DNA of 64,000 bases from DASUPK01 sp963797265. Its GTDB lineage: Bacteria > Actinomycetota > Thermoleophilia > Solirubrobacterales > 70-9. The stretch's first letter is position 1. Each line of letters starts with the position of its first letter. Below the pieces are notes generated by a model, which saw nothing but the letters and a program-made list of their open reading frames with translations, ran no database searches and was not told where the DNA came from. Positions 36,137 through 45,407 of this stretch are shown here, one piece after another. The stretch is from NCBI GenBank assembly GCA_963797265.1, contig CAWCOY010000006.1:186001-250000 (forward strand). The letters are read 5' to 3'. The position numbers and the translations under genes are program-made.

Positions 36137-37402
36137 CTACTCCCTGGTCTGTCCGCTGCCGTGGACGACGTATTTGGTCGTGGTCAGCTCGCGCAGCCCG
36201 ATCGGCCCGCGTGCATGCAGCTTCTGCGTCGAGTTCCCGATCTCCGCGCCCATCCCGAACTCATACCCGTCGGTGAACCGCGTGGAGGCATTGACGTAGA
36301 CCGCGGCCGAATCGACCGCGTCCGTGAACTCATCCCCCACCTCCTGCGAGCTGGTCAGGATCGCGTCCGAATGCCCCGTGCCATGCCGGTTGATGTGCTC
36401 GATCGCCTCACCGAGCGAGTCCACGACCCCAACCGCCATCTTCAAATCGTGGTACTCGGTGTCCCAGTCGGCCTCGCTCGCCTCGCCTACAGTCGCCGAC
36501 CCTGCCGATTCACGCGCCCTCTCATCCCCGACCAGCTCAACCCCGGCCCCGTTCAGCTTGGCGAGCAGGCTGGGCAGCAACTCGCTCGCGACATCCCTGT
36601 GGACGAGCAGGGTCTCGGCCGCGTTGCACACGCCCGGCCGCTGCACCTTCGCGTTGTACGCGACCCGCTCAGCCATCTCGAGGTCCGCGTCCTGGTGCAC
36701 GTAGACGTGGCAATTCCCCGCCGCGGCGTACATCACCGGAACCTTCGCGACCTCCTTCAGCGCGTTCTTGAGTCCCTCGCCGCCGCGCGGAATGATCAGA
36801 TCGACCACCTCCTCCTGCGTCGCCAGCTCCTCGAGCTGCTCGTGCCCACCACCGGAGAGCAGTGAGACCGACGCGCCGGGCAGCTCGGCCGCCGCCAGCG
36901 CCTCAGCGATCAATCCGGCCAGGAACGCATTCGAGCTCTCCGCACTGCTGGACCCGCGCAACACCGCCGCGTTCCCACTCTTCAGGCAGAGCGCCGCGGC
37001 ATCGATCGTCACGTTCGGCCGGGCCTCATAGACCACCGCGACCACCCCGATCGGCGCCCGCTTCTTCGCGACCTCCAGCCCGTTCTCGAGAGTCCACCCC
37101 TCCACAACCTCCCCGACTGGATCGTCGAGGTCTGCGATCTCCCGGACCCCCTTCGCCATCTCCGCAACCCGTGCCTCGGTCAGGGTCAACCGGTCGATCA
37201 GCGCCTCATTGAGCCCTTGCTCCCGCCCGGCCTCGACATCCGCCCGATTGGCCTCGAGCAGCGCCTCCACGCCCGCATCGATCCGGTCCGCCAGGTCCCT
37301 CAGGCAGGCATCCTTGGCCTCGCGGCTCGCGCGCGCCAGCACGTGTGAGGCGTCCTTGGCCTCGCGGCAGACCTCAGCGACCGATTTGGTGGCGGTGGCC
37401 AC
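36137..37402 (-). CDS. proA: Gamma-glutamyl phosphate reductase
   Basis: Second step of proline synthesis: reduces glutamyl 5-phosphate with NADPH. The 421-residue protein has PIGVVAVVYEARPNVTIDAAALCLKSGNA, the catalytic cysteine in QRPGVCNAAETLLVH (C259), and GPIGLRELTTTKYVV at the C-terminus. The GTG at 37402 gives the family start; the longer frame continues across the divergent LLM gene and is not coding. It would normally follow proB directly, but here proB lies 8 kb away. Confidence 0.96.
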   Translation of the reverse strand: MATATKSVAEVCREAKDASHVLARASREAKDACLRDLADRIDAGVEALLEANRADVEAGREQGLNEALIDRLTLTEARVAEMAKGVREIADLDDPVGEVVEGWTLENGLEVAKKRAPIGVVAVVYEARPNVTIDAAALCLKSGNAAVLRGSSSAESSNAFLAGLIAEALAAAELPGASVSLLSGGGHEQLEELATQEEVVDLIIPRGGEGLKNALKEVAKVPVMYAAAGNCHVYVHQDADLEMAERVAYNAKVQRPGVCNAAETLLVHRDVASELLPSLLAKLNGAGVELVGDERARESAGSATVGEASEADWDTEYHDLKMAVGVVDSLGEAIEHINRHGTGHSDAILTSSQEVGDEFTDAVDSAAVYVNASTRFTDGYEFGMGAEIGNSTQKLHARGPIGLRELTTTKYVVHGSGQTRE

Positions 37403-37436
37403 GGAATAAGAGTAACCCGACCGGTAGCGTGGGCTC

Positions 37437-38195
37437 GTGAGCGCGAAACGCGGGATCTTCGTTGCTCCGTTCGACGAGCTCGTGGAGCCGGCGACACTCG
37501 CCGCACTCGCCAGCAGCGCGGAGGAGCACGGCTGGGACGGGTTCTTCCTTTGGGACCACATCGTCTATCGACCGCCGACCCAGGAGGTGGCGGACCCCTG
37601 GATCGCGCTGGCGGCCATCGCGATCGCGACGGAGCGCCTCCGGATCGGCCCGCTGGTGACCCCCCTGGCGCGGCGACGGGTGCAGAAGGTGGCGAGAGAG
37701 ACGGTCACCCTGGATCGTCTAAGCGGCGGCCGCCTCACACTGGGTGTTGGACTGGGCGGCGACCGCAACGGCGAGTTCGAGCCCTTCGGCGACCCCGCCG
37801 ACCCGCCCGAGCGAGGCCGGCTCCTCGACCAGGGCCTCGACCGGCTGACCGTGTACTGGGCCGGCGAATTCAAGCCTGCACCGATCCAGCAGCCCCGGAT
37901 CCCGGTCTGGGTGGCAGGCCGCTGGCCGAACCGGCGGCCGCTTCGGCGCGCCGCCAACTGGGACGGCTTCTTCCCGATCGACCTCGGTGGACCAGACGAC
38001 CTCGCCGAGTTCGCGGCCGAGGTTCGCGAACTTCGGTCGGGCCGCAGCGAACCATTCGACCTCATCGCGGAGATCCCGCCGGGCAGCGACCCCAAGCCGT
38101 GGGAGTCAGCCGGAGCCACCTGGACGCTCACCGACCTCGACGCCCAGCCGAAGCTGGACGAGGTGCGGGGCGTGATCGAGGCCGGCCCCGGCTGA
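37437..38195 (+). CDS. LLM-class flavin/F420-dependent oxidoreductase
   Basis: A 252-residue luciferase-like TIM-barrel enzyme. GIFVAPFDELVEPATLAALASSAEEHGWDGFFLWDH and the core LRIGPLVTPLARRRVQKVARETVTLDRLSGGRLTLGVGLGGD are the family signature, and PVWVAGRWPNRRPLRRAA is the phosphate-binding end of the barrel. It is shorter than average by 40-60 residues at the C-terminus. The substrate is unknown. It is the first gene of the block that separates proA from proB and is divergent from proA. Confidence 0.88.
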   Translation: MSAKRGIFVAPFDELVEPATLAALASSAEEHGWDGFFLWDHIVYRPPTQEVADPWIALAAIAIATERLRIGPLVTPLARRRVQKVARETVTLDRLSGGRLTLGVGLGGDRNGEFEPFGDPADPPERGRLLDQGLDRLTVYWAGEFKPAPIQQPRIPVWVAGRWPNRRPLRRAANWDGFFPIDLGGPDDLAEFAAEVRELRSGRSEPFDLIAEIPPGSDPKPWESAGATWTLTDLDAQPKLDEVRGVIEAGPG

Positions 38196-38202
38196 CGCGC
38201 CG

Positions 38203-38781
38203 CTAAGCGTGCGTCTTCTGCGCCTGCTCCTCGTGCACGCCCTCGGCGAACTCCTCGACGATCTTCGAGTTGAACGCGGGGATGTCATCCGGCTTCCGCG
38301 AGGTCACCAGCCCGGAATCGACGACTACCTCCTCGTCGACCCAGTTGCCGCCCGCGTTCCGGATGTCGGTCTGCACGCTCGGGAACGAGGTCACCTTGCG
38401 GCCGTCGACCACGTCAGCCTCGACCAGCATCCACGGTGCGTGGCAGATCGCTCCGACCGGCTTCCCCGCGGCGAAGAACTCGCGCAGGAACCGGACCGCG
38501 TCCTTGTCTGTCCGCAGGTTGTCCGGGTTCGCGACGCCGCCCGGCAGCACGACACCGTCGTAATCCGACGCCTTCGCATCGGAGGTCGTCTTGTCGACTT
38601 CCCAGGTCTCGGCCTTGTCGAGATGCTCGAAGCCCTGGACCTGACCGGACTTGGTCGAGATCACGTCGACCTCGGCACCTGCCTCCTCGACAGCCTTGCG
38701 AGGCTCGAAGTACTCGACCTGCTCAACACCCTCATTCGCCATCAGGAAGGCGATTCGCTTGCCCTGCAATTCATTCGCCAT
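38203..38781 (-). CDS. DJ-1/PfpI-family protein
   Basis: A 192-residue class I glutamine-amidotransferase-like protein. KRIAFLMANEGVEQVEYFEPRKAVEEAGAEVDVIS is the N-terminal fold, DYDGVVLPGGVANPD the oxyanion loop, and PVGAICHAPWMLVEADVV the nucleophile elbow (AICHAPW) with its Cys-His pair. Relatives include general stress protein 18, protease PfpI and deglycases; which activity applies is not clear. The start has AAAGGAG upstream. Confidence 0.9.
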   Translation of the reverse strand: MANELQGKRIAFLMANEGVEQVEYFEPRKAVEEAGAEVDVISTKSGQVQGFEHLDKAETWEVDKTTSDAKASDYDGVVLPGGVANPDNLRTDKDAVRFLREFFAAGKPVGAICHAPWMLVEADVVDGRKVTSFPSVQTDIRNAGGNWVDEEVVVDSGLVTSRKPDDIPAFNSKIVEEFAEGVHEEQAQKTHA

Positions 38782-38823
38782 CGTTCTCGACTCCTTTCTC
38801 TCAGTTCTCTCAGGAGCCGGGTA

Positions 38824-38841
38824 CCCGGCCTCTCGGCCGGG
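38824..38841 (-). terminator. Hairpin after the aldehyde dehydrogenase
   Basis: A perfect 7-bp stem (CCCGGCC with GGCCGGG, TCTC loop), next to a second CCGGGTACCCGG palindrome, lies about 34 bases after the dehydrogenase stop. There is no U-run. Position suits termination of the MFS-oxidase-dehydrogenase transcript. Confidence 0.5.
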
Positions 38842-38874
38842 CGAAACGGTTTAAGCGTTGAGCGGTGAGGCCTT

Positions 38875-40341
38875 TTACGTCTGAATCGACTTGACCTCGA
38901 GGAACTCCTCGAGGCCGAAGCGGCCGTACTCGCGACCGCGGCCGGACTGCTTGTAGCCGCCGAACGGAGCAAGCGGGTTGAAGGTCGCTCCGTTGATCTG
39001 GACCTGGCCGGTGCGCATCCGGCGCGCAAAGGCCTTCGCCCGCTCCGGGTCCCCGGACCAGACGCCGCCGTCGAGGCCGTAGATGGTCGAGTTGGCGATC
39101 TCCGCCGCCTCGTCCTCGGAGTCGTACGGCAGGATCGAGAGCACGGGGCCGAAGATCTCCTCCTGGGCGATGGTCATGTCCGGCTTCACGTCGGAGAAGA
39201 CGGTCGGGCGGACGAAGTAACCGCTCTCCAGGCCCTCGGGCGGCTCGGTGCCGCCGGCGACCAGCTTCGCGCCCTCCTCCTGTCCCTTCTCGATGTAGCC
39301 GCGGACCCGCTCCCGCTGCGCCTCGGAGACCAGCGGCCCCAGCCGCGTCCCCTCCTCGAACGGATCGCCCGGCTTGGCCTTCTCGGCGGCCGCCGCGGCG
39401 ACCGCCTCTGCCTCCGCGAGCTTCTCGCGCGGCACCAGCATCCGGGTGTGCGCGCTGCAGGTCTGCCCGGAGTTCAGGTAGCAGTTGGCGACGCCGTAGC
39501 CCACGGCCTTCTGCAGGTCGGCGTCGTCGAGGATCACGTTCGCGGACTTGCCACCCAGCTCAAGCGCAACTCGCTTGATGCTCTCGGCCGCGACCTCCGC
39601 CACCCGGCGGCCCGCTCGAGTCGAGCCGGTGAACGAGACCATGTCGACTTCGTAGTGCGCGGCGATCGCCTCTCCCACCACCGGCCCGTAGCCGGTGACC
39701 AGATTGAAGACGCCGGCCGGAAGATCGAGCGAGTCGATGATCTCGGCGAGGAGGAATGAGGTGAGCGGCGTCACCTCGCTCGGCTTGACGACCACCGAGC
39801 ACCCGGCGGTCAGGGCCGGTGCGACCTTCGCGCAGATCTGGTGCAGCGGGTAGTTCCAGGGCGTGATGCAGCCGACCACGCCGACCGGCTCGCGCACCAC
39901 CAGCGAGTTCCCGATCTGCTCCTCCCACGCGACCTCGTTCGCGACCTGAGCCATCGACCCGAAGTCCATTGCCGGCAGACCAGCCTGGATGGTGCGCGCC
40001 AGAGCCAAGGGCATGCCGACCTCGGCGGCGATCAGGGCCGCGATCTCGTCGGCGCGCTCGGCAAGCGCCGCGCTGATCGCGACGCAGGCCTCCACTCGCT
40101 GCTCGACAGGGACCTCCCGCCAGGCCTCGAAGCCGGCGCGGGCCGCCTTCACGGCCCGATCGACGTCCTCGGGGGTCCCCTCGGGAATCCGGCCAATGAC
40201 CTGCTCCGTCGTGGAGTCGATCACCTCGATCCTGCCTGAGCCGGCGGGCTCCACCCACTCGCCGCCGATGTAGAGGCGGTCGCGGACGATCTCCTCCGCG
40301 GGATGGCCTGTCTGGACTGCTGCCTGGGTCTCGGTAGCCAA
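38875..40341 (-). CDS. NAD(P)-dependent aldehyde dehydrogenase
   Basis: A 488-residue aldehyde dehydrogenase. CITPWNYPLHQICAKVAPALTAGCSVVVKPSEVTP binds the cofactor, ALELGGKSANVILDDADL holds the general-base Glu, and YLNSGQTCSAHTRMLV holds the catalytic cysteine (C295). Specificity is not set by these motifs. It follows a GMC alcohol oxidase by 36 bases on the same strand, so the likely job is to oxidise the aldehyde that enzyme makes to a carboxylic acid. Confidence 0.94.
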   Translation of the reverse strand: MATETQAAVQTGHPAEEIVRDRLYIGGEWVEPAGSGRIEVIDSTTEQVIGRIPEGTPEDVDRAVKAARAGFEAWREVPVEQRVEACVAISAALAERADEIAALIAAEVGMPLALARTIQAGLPAMDFGSMAQVANEVAWEEQIGNSLVVREPVGVVGCITPWNYPLHQICAKVAPALTAGCSVVVKPSEVTPLTSFLLAEIIDSLDLPAGVFNLVTGYGPVVGEAIAAHYEVDMVSFTGSTRAGRRVAEVAAESIKRVALELGGKSANVILDDADLQKAVGYGVANCYLNSGQTCSAHTRMLVPREKLAEAEAVAAAAAEKAKPGDPFEEGTRLGPLVSEAQRERVRGYIEKGQEEGAKLVAGGTEPPEGLESGYFVRPTVFSDVKPDMTIAQEEIFGPVLSILPYDSEDEAAEIANSTIYGLDGGVWSGDPERAKAFARRMRTGQVQINGATFNPLAPFGGYKQSGRGREYGRFGLEEFLEVKSIQT

Positions 40342-40377
40342 GTCGTGCTCCTCTCTTCGAAGTTTGCGAAGTTTGGT

Positions 40378-42408
40378 CTAGGCGGGTTGCGCTTCTGGCG
40401 ACTCGGCCACGGCCTCCCCGGGCGTCGCCTCCCCCGCGTCCTCCGCGATCGCCTGGGCCGTGCGGTGCGCGAGCGCCATGATCGAGACCATCGGGTTGGT
40501 TCCCGACGAGGTCGGGAACGCGCTCCCGTCCCCGATCCAGACGCCCTTGGTGTCGTGCAGCTCGCCCCACGGCCCCGCGACCGAGGTCTGCGGGTCCTCG
40601 CCCATCCGACAGGTCCCCATCTGATGGGCGCTGAACAGCTTGTAGCCGCCGGCCCGGAACGGAATCCGCTTGACGGCGGCGATGAACGCCTCCAGATCGT
40701 CGCCCCGGCGCCAGGTCGGTGCGCCCTCGGCGAGCGGGCCGATCTGATGCGCGCCCGCGGCCTCGTGCAGTCGGATCTGGACCTCGATCCCCCTCTTCAG
40801 GTTCTCGAGGTCGAGCTCGTCGGTCACCGCGTACATCGGGAGGGAGTCACCGTTTGCATCGACGCCCACCTGACCGGCGCCGCGATCCCGCGTGAGCGAG
40901 ATGAAGTTTGCCGTGAAGCGGAAGTCGTCCATGCGATGTTTGTGGTCGGCGGCGGAGATCCACGGGGTGGCCGAGCCGATCAGCCCGGGCGCGTATTGCG
41001 CGGTCTCGATCAGGAACCCATAGCCCTCGCCCGTGTCAGCGAACTCGTCGCAGAGGCCGGCCTGCGGCGCTCCCCACCAGGCCTCCTGGTCGGTGCCGTA
41101 GGCGCCACCGACGACGCTCGAGGGGTGCAGCCTGAGGTTGTGGCCGACCGCCGGGCCACCGATCCCCGAGCGCAGCAGCAGCGCCGGCGACTCGAGCGAG
41201 CCGCAGGCGACGACCACCCGCGGGGCCCTGACGGTGACCTGCGCGCCGCGCCTGTCGGGCATCTCCCAGATCGCCTCGACGCCGGCCGCCCGGCCGCCCT
41301 CGGTCAGGACCCGCAACGCCCGCGTGAAGGTGAGGATCCGCGCCCCGTTCTCCTGGGCGTCCGCGAGCCAGGTCCGGTCGGCACTCTGCTTCGAGCCCGA
41401 CTGATCGCCGAAGCCGAGATACGCCGCCGTCTCCGGGCTGTACCTCTCCGGGTCGGTGTTGCGAACGATCGTCTCGAAGCTCCAGCCGAGCGCCTCGGCA
41501 CCTTCACGCAGCCGCTGCTGGGTTCCGTTCAGGTCGCTGCAGCGATCATTCGCGCTGATTCGCTCCAGCACCGCGTCGAGATGGCGATCAAAGGCCGACT
41601 CGCCCACATCCCCGAGGCCATGCTCCGCCCATTGCTCCCGCACCCAGGGGCGGGTTCGCAGGCAGTTCGTCCAGTTGATGGTGGTGCCGCCGCCCAGTGT
41701 CGTGCCGGCGACCAGGCTGACGTTGCCGTCCGCGGTAGGCGTGGGACCGCCACGCCAGAACATCTGCTGGTAGGCGGGCAGCTCCAGCTGGTTGAAGTCG
41801 GACTCGTTGTAGTACCCCGCCGCCTCGAGAACGACGACGTCCAGGCCCCGCGCGGCGAGAACGGCGGCGACCACCGCTCCGCCCGAGCCCGAGCCGACGA
41901 TGCAGACGTCGGCCTCAATCGTCTCCTCCGAGCCCGCCGGCTGATGGATCCTGAGCGGCTTCTCGATCTCCGGCGGCGCGGAGACCGGACCCGGATATCG
42001 GAAGGCCTCCCAGTTGGGGTTCTTGCCCGTTTGCGGATCAGGCGCTCCGTAGTTAAGGAAGAGCGTCATGCCGATCAGCGCCGCCACCCCGGCCGCGGCC
42101 CGTGGATCCGAGAGCGCCGTGTTGCGGAGGATCTGCTCACGGGACTCCTGCGAGGGGGCGAGCGTGATCCCCTGGCCACCGATCGCATCGATCAGCATCA
42201 GCATCCCGCCCCGGAGGTCGGGATCCGGGATCTCTGAGATCAGCTGGGCAGCACCCTGATCGACCCCCAGGTCACTCGCCTTGCGAGCCCAGAGGCCGTG
42301 GGCATCGCGGTTGCGCGGCAGCGAGGGAACGACCGTGTCGCAGACGGCGGCCAGGACCGCGCGCTGGGAGTCGCTGAGGACGACGCCCGCTTCCTCTCCG
42401 GAACCCAT
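40378..42408 (-). CDS. GMC-family alcohol oxidase (long-chain alcohol oxidase-like)
   Basis: A 676-residue flavoprotein. An N-terminal helical region (1-130, with QRAVLAAVCDTVVPSLPRN) precedes the FAD-binding EADVCIVGSGSGGAVVAAVLAARGLDVVVLEA and the GMC segments GGGTTINWTNCLRTRPWVREQW and ACGSLESPALLLRSGI. The active-site end is HQMGTCRMGEDPQTSV and DGSAFPTSSGTNPMVSIMALAHRTA. The extra N-terminal region is like plant and fungal long-chain fatty alcohol oxidases rather than choline or glucose oxidases. I use the ATG at 42408; the frame upstream runs into the MFS gene antisense-like and is not coding. Confidence 0.9.
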   Translation of the reverse strand: MGSGEEAGVVLSDSQRAVLAAVCDTVVPSLPRNRDAHGLWARKASDLGVDQGAAQLISEIPDPDLRGGMLMLIDAIGGQGITLAPSQESREQILRNTALSDPRAAAGVAALIGMTLFLNYGAPDPQTGKNPNWEAFRYPGPVSAPPEIEKPLRIHQPAGSEETIEADVCIVGSGSGGAVVAAVLAARGLDVVVLEAAGYYNESDFNQLELPAYQQMFWRGGPTPTADGNVSLVAGTTLGGGTTINWTNCLRTRPWVREQWAEHGLGDVGESAFDRHLDAVLERISANDRCSDLNGTQQRLREGAEALGWSFETIVRNTDPERYSPETAAYLGFGDQSGSKQSADRTWLADAQENGARILTFTRALRVLTEGGRAAGVEAIWEMPDRRGAQVTVRAPRVVVACGSLESPALLLRSGIGGPAVGHNLRLHPSSVVGGAYGTDQEAWWGAPQAGLCDEFADTGEGYGFLIETAQYAPGLIGSATPWISAADHKHRMDDFRFTANFISLTRDRGAGQVGVDANGDSLPMYAVTDELDLENLKRGIEVQIRLHEAAGAHQIGPLAEGAPTWRRGDDLEAFIAAVKRIPFRAGGYKLFSAHQMGTCRMGEDPQTSVAGPWGELHDTKGVWIGDGSAFPTSSGTNPMVSIMALAHRTAQAIAEDAGEATPGEAVAESPEAQPA

Positions 42409-42419
42409 CGCCCGGGACT

Positions 42420-43610
42420 TTACCCGGGACTGGCCGGCTGGCCAATCCTCGGCAGTCCAGCCGCCGCGCCTGCAACGAGTACCGCAAGCGCACACCCCGC
42501 CGCGGCGACGGCGAAGGCCGGTCCCGCGCCGTGGTGCTGCGCGAGTGCGCCGGTCACCCCTGCGCCGGCGCCGCTGCCGATCGCGTTCGAGGTCGACGAC
42601 CAGCCGAAGGCCTCTGCCGCAAACCGCGGCGAGGCCAGGTCGAGGAGCACGATCATCGTGGTCAGAGTCGGGTTGATGGCAACCCCGAGCGCGAGGAGGA
42701 TGACGCCTGCGAGCGCGAGTCCCTCGCTCGGAACCAACAGCCCGAAGCCGAGGCCGCTCAGCGCCAGGAGGACGATCAACCGCGCCCGCGGGCTGGATAG
42801 CCAGCGCCGCCCGCCGTAGACGACCGCGCCGGCGATGCCGCCGGTCGAGGTCAGCGCGAGCAGGAAGCCGGCGGCCGAGGGATGACCCTTTGAGGTCGCC
42901 AGCGCTGGAACCCCGATCTCCAGAGCTCCGAGCGAGGCCCCGAAGAGGAGCTCCAGCATCAGCACGATCCGCACACCCCGCTCGAGCAGCGGTCCTCCTC
43001 GCCCCTGCCCCGGCGAGTCCCGAGGCGTCCCGGGAACCAAGAGACCAAGCCACGACAGGCCCGCGCCGGAGACGACCGCGACGGCGATCAGCGCGGCCGA
43101 GGGAGACGCGGCTCCGGCGAGCACCCCGACCAGCAGCGGCCCGAGCAAGATCGAGCCCTCCTGGATCAAGGTGACGACACTGAAGACGGTAGTCCGGTCC
43201 TCATCTGCGAGCTCCGCCCAGACCAGGCGCTGGGTCTGAGAGACCGGCGGGAGGCCCAGGCCGGCGACCAACGCCATGGCGACGACGACGAGTCCCGGCA
43301 GATCCGAGCGCGCGATCGGCACGAGCGCTACCAGCGCGGCGGTGTGGCCCAAGGCCACCAGGAGGAGGACATTGCGCGGCCCCCTGGTATCGATCAGCCG
43401 CCCCTGGATCGGCCTGGCGACCGCGGCGCCGATCGCGAAGCCCGCGGTCGCCACCCCCGCCAGCCCCAGCGACCCGCGCGTCTGCTGGACCAGCAGGATG
43501 AGCGCCAGTACGGCGCCACCCTGGCTGAGCTGGGCCAGAAAGCCCGCCAGTGCCTGGGCCCTGAATCGCGGGTCGGAGAGGAGCGGCCTATAGAGGGCGA
43601 AGTCCGGCAA
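42420..43610 (-). CDS. MFS transporter
   Basis: A 396-residue major-facilitator protein with 12 predicted helices. The loop 2-3 signature appears as GAAVARPIQGRLIDTRGPRNVLLLV, and the second half starts after a charged linker (PRDSPGQGRGGPLLERG). The subfamily resembles drug or metabolite efflux proteins. It lies 11 bases upstream of the GMC oxidase in the same direction, suggesting uptake or export of that pathway's substrate or product. The TTG at 43610 gives the best start. Confidence 0.88.
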   Translation of the reverse strand: MPDFALYRPLLSDPRFRAQALAGFLAQLSQGGAVLALILLVQQTRGSLGLAGVATAGFAIGAAVARPIQGRLIDTRGPRNVLLLVALGHTAALVALVPIARSDLPGLVVVAMALVAGLGLPPVSQTQRLVWAELADEDRTTVFSVVTLIQEGSILLGPLLVGVLAGAASPSAALIAVAVVSGAGLSWLGLLVPGTPRDSPGQGRGGPLLERGVRIVLMLELLFGASLGALEIGVPALATSKGHPSAAGFLLALTSTGGIAGAVVYGGRRWLSSPRARLIVLLALSGLGFGLLVPSEGLALAGVILLALGVAINPTLTTMIVLLDLASPRFAAEAFGWSSTSNAIGSGAGAGVTGALAQHHGAGPAFAVAAAGCALAVLVAGAAAGLPRIGQPASPG

Positions 43611-43636
43611 CCGGACTTCACGCTACTTCCGGCAGG

Positions 43637-45303
43637 TCAGCGCTTCAGCAGCTTGAGCTTCTTCTTCAGCGTGGTCAACGCATTCCCGACCGGCTGGTAG
43701 CTGATCTGGGCCTTGATCTTGGTCTTGCCCCCGCGCTTGAGCGCCTTTCGCTTCTTGCCCTTCGCGATGACCGGCAGCTTGAGTCTGTCGGTCCCGGTCA
43801 CCTGTCTCGTCTTCGTCTTCAGGCCCTTGCCCCTGATCGTCACAGCGCCGGCATCGGGCAGCGGCAGGATCACCACCTGCTTGGCGGTGCCCTTCTTCTT
43901 GTTGCGCTTCAGCTTGCCCAGCTGGAAGGCGCTGCTCGGCTGCAGCTCGACCGCTCCCATATCGGCGCCATCCGCGACGTTCGGCATCGCCGGGAAGTCG
44001 ATCGGCCGCAGGACGCCGCGCTGATCGGAGTTCAGGCCAAAGGCAGTGCCCTTGTCGACCACCGGGCTCGTCGCCGAGGGAAGCTCCGTCTGGGTCGGCC
44101 CCCGTTGTTCGCGAGCCCGCCCAGCTGCGGATCGACTCCGGTGAGGTTCGGACCGGTGGTCGTAAAGCTGTACCCCGTGTCCGTGGAGTCCGCGTTCAGC
44201 TCCTTGATCAGCGAGAAGCCCACCTGACCGCCGTACTCCGAGTAGATGTCGTTGGCGCTGGTGCCGTGGTTGTTGGCGATGATCGAGTTCTGGATCGTGA
44301 CGTTCGACGCCGCCAGCTCGGCGGCGTACACGCCCCCGCCTCGGCCGTTGTCTCCGCCGACGCTGTTGCCGGTGATCGTCGAGCTCTTGATGGTGAGGCT
44401 CTGGCCGTTTTCCCCGCAGCAGAGCCAGACGCCCCCGCCCTCGTCGCCACCACCGTGGGCGAGCAACGCGTTGTTCGCGACCGTCGAGTTCTCCAGTGTC
44501 AGCGACGGCGACGTGTTGTAACGCGCGGACATGTAGACCGCCCCTGCGTCACCGCCGGAGGTGTTGCCGGACACGGTCGAGTTGCGGATCACAACTGGGC
44601 TGTCCTGGCTGTAGATCGCTCCGGCGTAGGCGTTCGCATCGGTGCCGTCGCTGGCTCGGTTGCCGCTGATGGTGGAGTTGACGACCGTGACCGATCCGTC
44701 CTGCGAGTACGTATAGATCCCGCCGCCGTCGTCCTGGGCGTAGTTGTTCGAGATGACCGAGTTCGAGACGGTCAACGCCGCGTCCTTGTTGAAGATCCCC
44801 CCTCCCCTGACGTAGTTCGGAGAGTGCTTGCCGGTCGCGTCGCCACCGGTGATCGTCAGCCCGGAGATCGTGATCGGGTCGCCCGGATTACCCGTGTAGC
44901 CGCCAAAGTCGAGTCCCGTGTAAACGACGTAATCGGCGCCGCCGGTCCCCCTCAGGGTGATCTGACCCGCGCCGGGGCCCTGGATGTTCATCGCGGGTCC
45001 CCGGGTAAAGACCGGAACCATCGGTCGAGCCGACGTCGATCGTTCCGCTCAAGCCCGAGGCGAAAACGATGTCGTCCGAACCTCCGCCGTTCTGGTTGGC
45101 GTCGAGGATCGCCTGGCGCAAGCTGCCCGGGCCCGAGTCATTGAGGTTCGAAACCGTGATGGTCGCGGCCTGGGCGCTCCCGGGGCCACCAGGGTGGCGC
45201 CCATAGCGATGGTTGCGCCGGTCGCGACCTGCCGCCTACTCGGGCCTCGCCGCTCCGCTTGCTTACGTCTCTGGTCCCTGCGCCTCCGCTGCCGCTGACT
45301 CAT
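43637..45303 (-). pseudogene. Secreted parallel beta-helix protein with three frame breaks
   Basis: Read across three frames it makes one coherent protein. There is a Tat-like signal (SRRQVATGATIAMGATLVAPG, then SAQA) and TITVSNLNDSGPGSLRQAILDAN, the usual opening of choice-of-anchor-Q/polymorphic beta-helix proteins. A long right-handed beta-helix follows, with repeated NSTISGN and GGGIY rungs, then a NNGGPTQTELP-type end and a Lys-rich C-terminal domain. Breaks lie near 45180 (a GGG run one base short), near 45015, and near 44100 (GGGGG one base short). Likely an extracellular adhesin or polysaccharide-binding protein. The G-run locations favour sequence error, but three breaks in one gene also fit decay. 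Confidence 0.8.
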
Positions 45304-45407
45304 TCCTTCTCCACCTTGGATCGACGCCGTGCTCGCGGCAACCTATTGCCGGCTTCGGATGCATGTCAACGGAACGACCGTCTAGGCCCAGACGGCGGCC
45401 CTCGTCT

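Noticed and set aside
40930..40955. GTTTGTGG-type match to the rplU leader inside the alcohol oxidase gene
   Set aside because: It covers only about 14 bases and lies in conserved coding sequence; chance similarity.
40303..42237. A 644-residue plus-strand frame
   Set aside because: Antisense to the alcohol oxidase, with repetitive Arg/Ala/Leu composition and no recognisable motif.
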